A DNA stretch of 9,487 nt from Chthonomonadaceae bacterium. GTDB taxonomy: Bacteria > Armatimonadota > Chthonomonadetes > Chthonomonadales > Chthonomonadaceae. The DNA lies in contig JACMPS010000236.1 in assembly GCA_014377395.1 (NCBI GenBank), positions 1 to 9,487 of the forward strand, given 5' to 3'. Below the pieces are notes generated by a model. It searched no databases. It saw nothing but the letters and a program-made list of their open reading frames with translations, and was not told the DNA's origin. Below, piece after piece: positions 6,165 to 9,487 of this stretch (the stretch's first letter is position 1; each line of letters begins with the position of its first letter). The position numbers and the translations under genes were made by a program.

Positions 6165-8519
6165 CTACACCACCTTTTTTACACGAGAACGAGTCGCGGT
6201 TGCCGGGGCTTTGCGGGCAGGTGCCTTTTTTGTAGCGGCGGCTTTTGTGGTAGCGGCAGGGGTTTTCTTCGCGCCTCGCTTTCCCGCTTCCGTGTAGGTG
6301 CAAACGAACTCTTGATTGTCCTGCAACGTCACTTCGTCCACCTGAAGTTTCAGCGTCGTGCGACAACGCGGAAAGGAACTGCACCCTAAGAATTTGCCGC
6401 GTTTGCTTTGACGCACCAGCATAATCCCTTTTTCCAGTGGGCAGATATGATCGGTTGCATTGGAGCGATTGCGGGGGTCTTTGGCGGCGACTTCATCGTA
6501 GCCTCCCTCTTCCGGCGAGACCAGCCCGCACTTGAAATCACGCCCGTCAATCGGAGAGCCGTCCGGGTTCAGGTTCAGAATTCGCTTACATTCCGGGTAG
6601 CCACTGCATCCCATAAACTCCCCGAACCGTCCTTGCCGAAGAAGCATCGGCTTTGCGGTGACGGAGCAGAGATAGTCGGTCTCAATCGGTTGAGGGCGCT
6701 GATCTTCCATTTCCGTCGAAGCAAGTCTGACCGCTTCCGCAAACGGATCATAAAAGCCCCGCAAAAGATTGACCCAATTTTCGGAGCCGTCTTCCACTTT
6801 GTCAAGGCGGGTTTCCATGTCGGCGGTAAACTTCACGTCCATAACCGTCGGGAAATGCTTTACCAGCGAGTCAACTACCTTAAATCCAAGTTCGGTAGGA
6901 TAGAAACGCTTGTCAATCAATTCCACATAACTGCGATCCCGAATGGTCTGCGTGATCGCCGCATACGTCGAGGGTCGCCCGATGCCTTGCTCTTCCAGCG
7001 ACTTGACAATCGTTGCCTCGGTGTAGCGCGGCGGCGGCTCCGTAAAGTGCTGTCGCGAGTCGAGATTGATTAAATCGAGCGGCTGTTGCGCTTCGAGTTC
7101 GGGAAGGGGTGGCTGTTCTTCGTCGGTTGTCTCTTCGGTGTCTTTTCCCTCCTGATAAACCCGCATAAATCCGTCGAATTTCATGATCGAGCCGCTTGCC
7201 CGAAAGCCGTACCGATTAGAGTTCGCGGTTGGCTTTTGCGCGTCAATCTCGGCGGTCGTCACATCAAGGACAGCGGGGGTCATCTGCGACGCGACAAACC
7301 GTTGCCAGATAAGCCGATAAAGTTTCAGTTGATCGGGGTTGAGGTGTTGCTTGATTGCGTCCGGCTCCCGGTACGCGGACGTAGGGCGCACCGCTTCGTG
7401 ACCGTCTTGCGCGGAGCCTTTCGACTTAAACTGTTTTCCGGTTGCCGGAACATACGCTTTCCCGTACCTTTCAAGGATGAATTTGCGGGCTTCCACCTGC
7501 GCCTCGTCCGCTATTCGCACGGAGTCGGTACGCATATAGGTGATCAGACCCACACTGCCTTCCGCCCCCAGATCAATGCCCTCGTACAAATTCTGAGCCA
7601 CCGACATGGTGCGCTTGTTACCGAAACCGAGTTTGCGGGCGGCTTCCTGCTGAAGCGTGGAGGTGATAAAGGGTGGGGCGGAGTTGCGGCGGGTTTCTCG
7701 TTTTTTGACTTCACGAATGGCATAATTCGCCCCTTCAAGGTTGTCCAGGAGCGCGGCAAAGCGTCGCGGAATTCTCACCCTCTCGGTTTCTCCGGTCGCT
7801 TTATTCAAGACGGACTGAAACCGCTCACTTTCCTCCTCCTGCTCTTGCGGAGAGAGAGTGAGATCAAGTTTTTCGCCGTTCTCCGTCATCAGTTTTGCGG
7901 TAAAGGGAAATCGCTTGAGGGGCTTTTGCGGCGTGAGGGTCGCGGTAAGAGACCAGTATTCCTGCGGCACGAAGGCTCTGATTTCACGCTCACGGTCACA
8001 AATAAGACGCACAGCAACGGATTGCACCCGCCCTGCACTCGTCCCTTTCTGAATTTTCTTGTTCAGGATCGGCGACAGTTTGTACCCGATAAGGCGATCC
8101 AGCACACGCCGTGCCTGTTGCGCGTTCACGCGATCCATGTTCAGGGTGCGGGGGTTGGCAATGGCTTGCTCGACGGCTTGCCGGGTGATTTCGTTGAATT
8201 GGATTCGGATCGGGTTTTTTAAGCCGAGTGCTTCGGCGAGGTGCCACGCAATCGCTTCGCCTTCGCGGTCAGGATCGGAGGCAAGGTAAATCGTCTTCAC
8301 GCCTTTGGCGGCGGAGATGAGTTTTTTGAGTACATCGCCCCGGTCTTCAAGCGGAACATAGGTAGGCTGAAAATCGTTTTTGACATCCACCCCGATCTTT
8401 TTCTGCGGCAGGTCTCGGACGTGTCCCATGCTTGCTTCCACAGCAAAATCGGTGCCTAGAAAGTTCTTCAGTGTTTTGGTTTTTGCAGGGGACTCTACAA
8501 TAATTAACGATTTTGCCAT
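6165..8519 (-). CDS. topA: DNA topoisomerase I (type IA)
   Basis: TopA relaxes negatively supercoiled DNA by cutting one strand through a 5'-phosphotyrosine link and passing the other strand. The 784-residue protein starts at ATG 8517-8519, with AAAGGAA 11 bases upstream. The TOPRIM domain begins with IIVESPAKTKTL (Glu9) and contains the metal-binding DPDREGE (Asp82, Asp84, Glu86). The clamp follows with NAQQARRVLDRLIGYKLSP (132-150) and SAGRVQSVAVRLICDRE (161-177). The active site ITYMRTDS (326-333) holds the nucleophile Tyr328 and Arg330. GIGRPSTYA (512-520) is also conserved. Two C-terminal zinc-ribbon-like repeats, C618...GCSGYPEC(644) and C693...GCSSFPRC(719), each show three cysteines rather than the usual four. 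Lone Cys664 and Cys740 lie after them. The tail (about 747-784) is rich in Lys, Ala and Arg, as in several TopA proteins where basic tails bind DNA. It has its own promoter and no close operon partner. Confidence 0.98.
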   Translation of the reverse strand: MAKSLIIVESPAKTKTLKNFLGTDFAVEASMGHVRDLPQKKIGVDVKNDFQPTYVPLEDRGDVLKKLISAAKGVKTIYLASDPDREGEAIAWHLAEALGLKNPIRIQFNEITRQAVEQAIANPRTLNMDRVNAQQARRVLDRLIGYKLSPILNKKIQKGTSAGRVQSVAVRLICDREREIRAFVPQEYWSLTATLTPQKPLKRFPFTAKLMTENGEKLDLTLSPQEQEEESERFQSVLNKATGETERVRIPRRFAALLDNLEGANYAIREVKKRETRRNSAPPFITSTLQQEAARKLGFGNKRTMSVAQNLYEGIDLGAEGSVGLITYMRTDSVRIADEAQVEARKFILERYGKAYVPATGKQFKSKGSAQDGHEAVRPTSAYREPDAIKQHLNPDQLKLYRLIWQRFVASQMTPAVLDVTTAEIDAQKPTANSNRYGFRASGSIMKFDGFMRVYQEGKDTEETTDEEQPPLPELEAQQPLDLINLDSRQHFTEPPPRYTEATIVKSLEEQGIGRPSTYAAITQTIRDRSYVELIDKRFYPTELGFKVVDSLVKHFPTVMDVKFTADMETRLDKVEDGSENWVNLLRGFYDPFAEAVRLASTEMEDQRPQPIETDYLCSVTAKPMLLRQGRFGEFMGCSGYPECKRILNLNPDGSPIDGRDFKCGLVSPEEGGYDEVAAKDPRNRSNATDHICPLEKGIMLVRQSKRGKFLGCSSFPRCRTTLKLQVDEVTLQDNQEFVCTYTEAGKRGAKKTPAATTKAAATKKAPARKAPATATRSRVKKVV

Positions 8520-8623
8520 TCCGTAAGGGGTTCCTTTGCCGCCGTCTTGCCGCTCTTCGGGTCAGAACAGCCTCTTTTCACTCTTTGATCACTCTCGTAA
8601 GAGGGAAAGGTGTTCCGGGCGTC

Positions 8624-8652
8624 ATGTTACTCTTTCAGCGTGAGGTTGTCAA
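8624..8652 (-). promoter_or_regulatory. sigma70-type promoter for topA
   Basis: On the minus strand a perfect -35 TTGACA (8647-8652) is followed, after exactly 17 bases, by TAACAT (8624-8629), which matches TATAAT at four positions including the conserved first A and last T. Transcription would start near 8617 and leave a leader of about 100 bases before the ATG. The leader has only a small CTCT-TACG-AGAG hairpin, and I see no riboswitch. Confidence 0.65.
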
Positions 8653-8741
8653 GCGGGGGGCTATTTTCGGGGTTGTTCCGTCCTGCAAAAGATTGTCTAT
8701 AACACTCCCTTTAGCGGAATTGACCACCTACTACGTTCGAG

Positions 8742-8772
8742 ACACAGAGGCACAGAGAAATGCGGAGAGAGG
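8742..8772. repeat. 'ACACAGAGGCACAGAGA' intergenic repeat
   Basis: Read on the minus strand, the segment is a CTCTGTG-rich sequence with CTCTGTG and CCTCTGTG copies beside CCTCTCTCC. From memory, very similar strings recur between genes of many unrelated environmental bacteria. It lies between the S74-gene terminator and the topA promoter. The rest of 8520-8871 holds nothing else I can name. Confidence 0.5.
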
Positions 8773-8812
8773 CTTTGCGAATGAGGGGGAGCGAATTCTC
8801 CTTTGGCACTGC

Positions 8813-8846
8813 AAAAAGGGGAGGCAGATTTATGCTTGCCTCCCTT
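8813..8846 (-). terminator. Rho-independent terminator of the S74-domain gene
   Basis: On the minus strand GGGAGGCA (8837-8844) pairs perfectly with TGCCTCCC (8819-8826) around a 10-base loop. After one C comes TTTTT (8813-8817). It lies about 28 bases past the stop codon at 8872-8874 and separates this gene from topA. Confidence 0.88.
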
Positions 8847-8871
8847 AATTCCATTTGAGATGTTTTCCTGC

Positions 8872-9487
8872 CTACTTACGGTTTTTCTGCAATTTCGAAA
8901 CCGCGTCAGCAAGTGCTTTATACTTTGCTTCGAGTTCGGCAAGACGCGCTTCTTTCAAGGCATTCTCCTCTGTGAGAACTCGAATCTCAGCCTCGTGAGT
9001 GGACTTCATCGTTTTGATTGCTTCTACAAGCACGGGAATGAGATTGACGTAAGCAACGGATTTGTAGCCGTTTCCGTCCGTGATGACGAGTTCCGGCAAA
9101 ACCTTCTCCACTTCTTGCGCGATCAACCCGACTTGTTTTCCCTCCGAGAAATTCATCGCCGCAAACTCAGTTTTCCGCCAGTCGTAGGTAACGCCGCGTA
9201 GGTTCATCACCACATCCAGCGCGTTCTCAAAAGTGGCGATGTTCTTTTTGTAGCGAGCGTCGGAAGTGTTGGTAAAGGCTCCAGTGACATTAACCTTACC
9301 ACTGAAGTACCCGGCGTACCCCGACGTACTTTTACCCCAGACGCCATAAGCCTGAGTGCCGTTGTTGCACTCGCCCAGAACTCCATTTCCACCACTTCCA
9401 GTGCTTGGGCCGTAGACGCCGTTTGTGCCGCTACTGACTCCATAGACTCCCGTAGTAGAACCCGCCCCGTAGACGCCATAGTAGCCA
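8872..9487 (-). CDS. S74 peptidase/intramolecular chaperone domain protein, N-terminus outside window
   Basis: The frame runs open from the window edge, so the 205 residues seen are only the C-terminus. An internal GTG at 9211-9213 is not the true start, because the sequence before it is clearly coding. The first part repeats GVYG-type units every 9-13 residues, then passes through GYAGYFSGKVNVTGAF into SDARYKKNI (encoded at about 9238-9264). That motif marks the S74 domain of phage tail fibres, endosialidases and related trimeric surface proteins. The known mechanism is that the domain assists trimer folding and then cuts itself off before the Ser. The Ser and the Lys five residues later match the Ser-Lys pair, so cleavage should be possible. 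GLIAQEVEKVLPELV is the conserved core. The C-terminus (about 50 residues to LQKNRK) is a predicted coiled coil, fitting trimerisation. No phage genes are visible, so a cellular surface fibre or adhesin is likelier than a tail fibre. Confidence 0.88.
   Translation of the reverse strand, partial: GYYGVYGAGSTTGVYGVSSGTNGVYGPSTGSGGNGVLGECNNGTQAYGVWGKSTSGYAGYFSGKVNVTGAFTNTSDARYKKNIATFENALDVVMNLRGVTYDWRKTEFAAMNFSEGKQVGLIAQEVEKVLPELVITDGNGYKSVAYVNLIPVLVEAIKTMKSTHEAEIRVLTEENALKEARLAELEAKYKALADAVSKLQKNRK
9334..9487 (-). repeat. GVYG-type repeats encoded in the S74-domain protein
   Basis: Five GV(Y/L/W)G units start at 9477, 9450, 9420, 9384 and 9345, spaced 27, 30, 36 and 39 bases apart. The first three are GVYG, then GVLG and GVWG. 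Linkers are rich in Ser, Thr, Gly and Asn. Such repeats probably form a beta-helical or beta-prism fibre shaft, which the S74 domain would help to trimerise. More copies probably lie beyond the window edge. Confidence 0.8.

Noticed and set aside
7086..8222. 378-codon plus-strand ORF, plus 6408-7073, both inside topA
   Set aside because: They are antisense to clearly conserved topA sequence, and their translations lack any recognisable domain. The open frames are shadows of codon bias.
8592..8603. Small CTCT-TACG-AGAG hairpin in the topA leader, considered as a riboswitch or attenuator
   Set aside because: A 4-bp stem alone is expected by chance, and no T-run or alternative pairing was seen.
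9334..9487. Repeats near the window end considered as CRISPR or a DNA-level repeat array
   Set aside because: Spacing is uneven (27-39 bases) and always in codons. They are protein repeats of the S74-domain gene.

Overview
The window carries five protein-coding genes, all on the minus strand, so it reads from high to low coordinates: a C-terminal fragment of a surface or fibre-like protein with an S74 self-cleaving chaperone domain (8872-9487), DNA topoisomerase I (topA, 6165-8519), a 555-codon lipoprotein (4232-5899), a large secreted multidomain protein (795-4031) and the N-terminal part of a second lipoprotein (1-671). I see no tRNA, rRNA, CRISPR array, transposase or phage structural module. 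The long plus-strand ORFs all lie antisense to these genes.

The organism looks like a Gram-negative environmental bacterium. It has lipobox lipoproteins, a type I signal peptide on the large protein, Shine-Dalgarno sites and sigma70-like -10 boxes. The domain mix is carboxypeptidase-regulatory-like repeats, FN3-like modules, 'GWNxI...GYWLRV' sandwich units, a FlgD-like Ig C-terminus and an S74 protein with GVYG repeats. Together with the intergenic repeats this resembles poorly characterised phyla such as Armatimonadota. That placement is a low-confidence impression; the TopA sequence would settle it.

Layout: 8520-8871 holds the terminator of the S74 gene, a short 'cacagag' repeat and a good topA promoter. 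The 265-base gap 5900-6164 holds a 145-bp element with 32-bp, nearly perfect inverted ends starting 5 bases after the topA stop, a tandem 10-mer and a -10 box. The 200-base gap 4032-4231 is almost filled by three kinds of repeat and ends in the ribosome binding site of the large gene. The gap 672-794 holds a double-palindrome element and a -10 box. Every gap therefore carries a different repeat family.

How the genes relate: topA is a housekeeping gene. The other four look like envelope or extracellular proteins. The two lipoproteins share one N-terminal plan (lipobox, Gly/Ser and Pro/Asn linker, then carboxypeptidase-regulatory-like domains) and flank the large secreted protein, which has what looks like a metallopeptidase-type segment lacking its zinc ligands. 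A shared role of these three in a cell-surface assembly is plausible but is inference. I do not see a clear-cut new defence, secretion or biosynthetic system; the most interesting items are the inactive peptidase-like segment and the intergenic elements.
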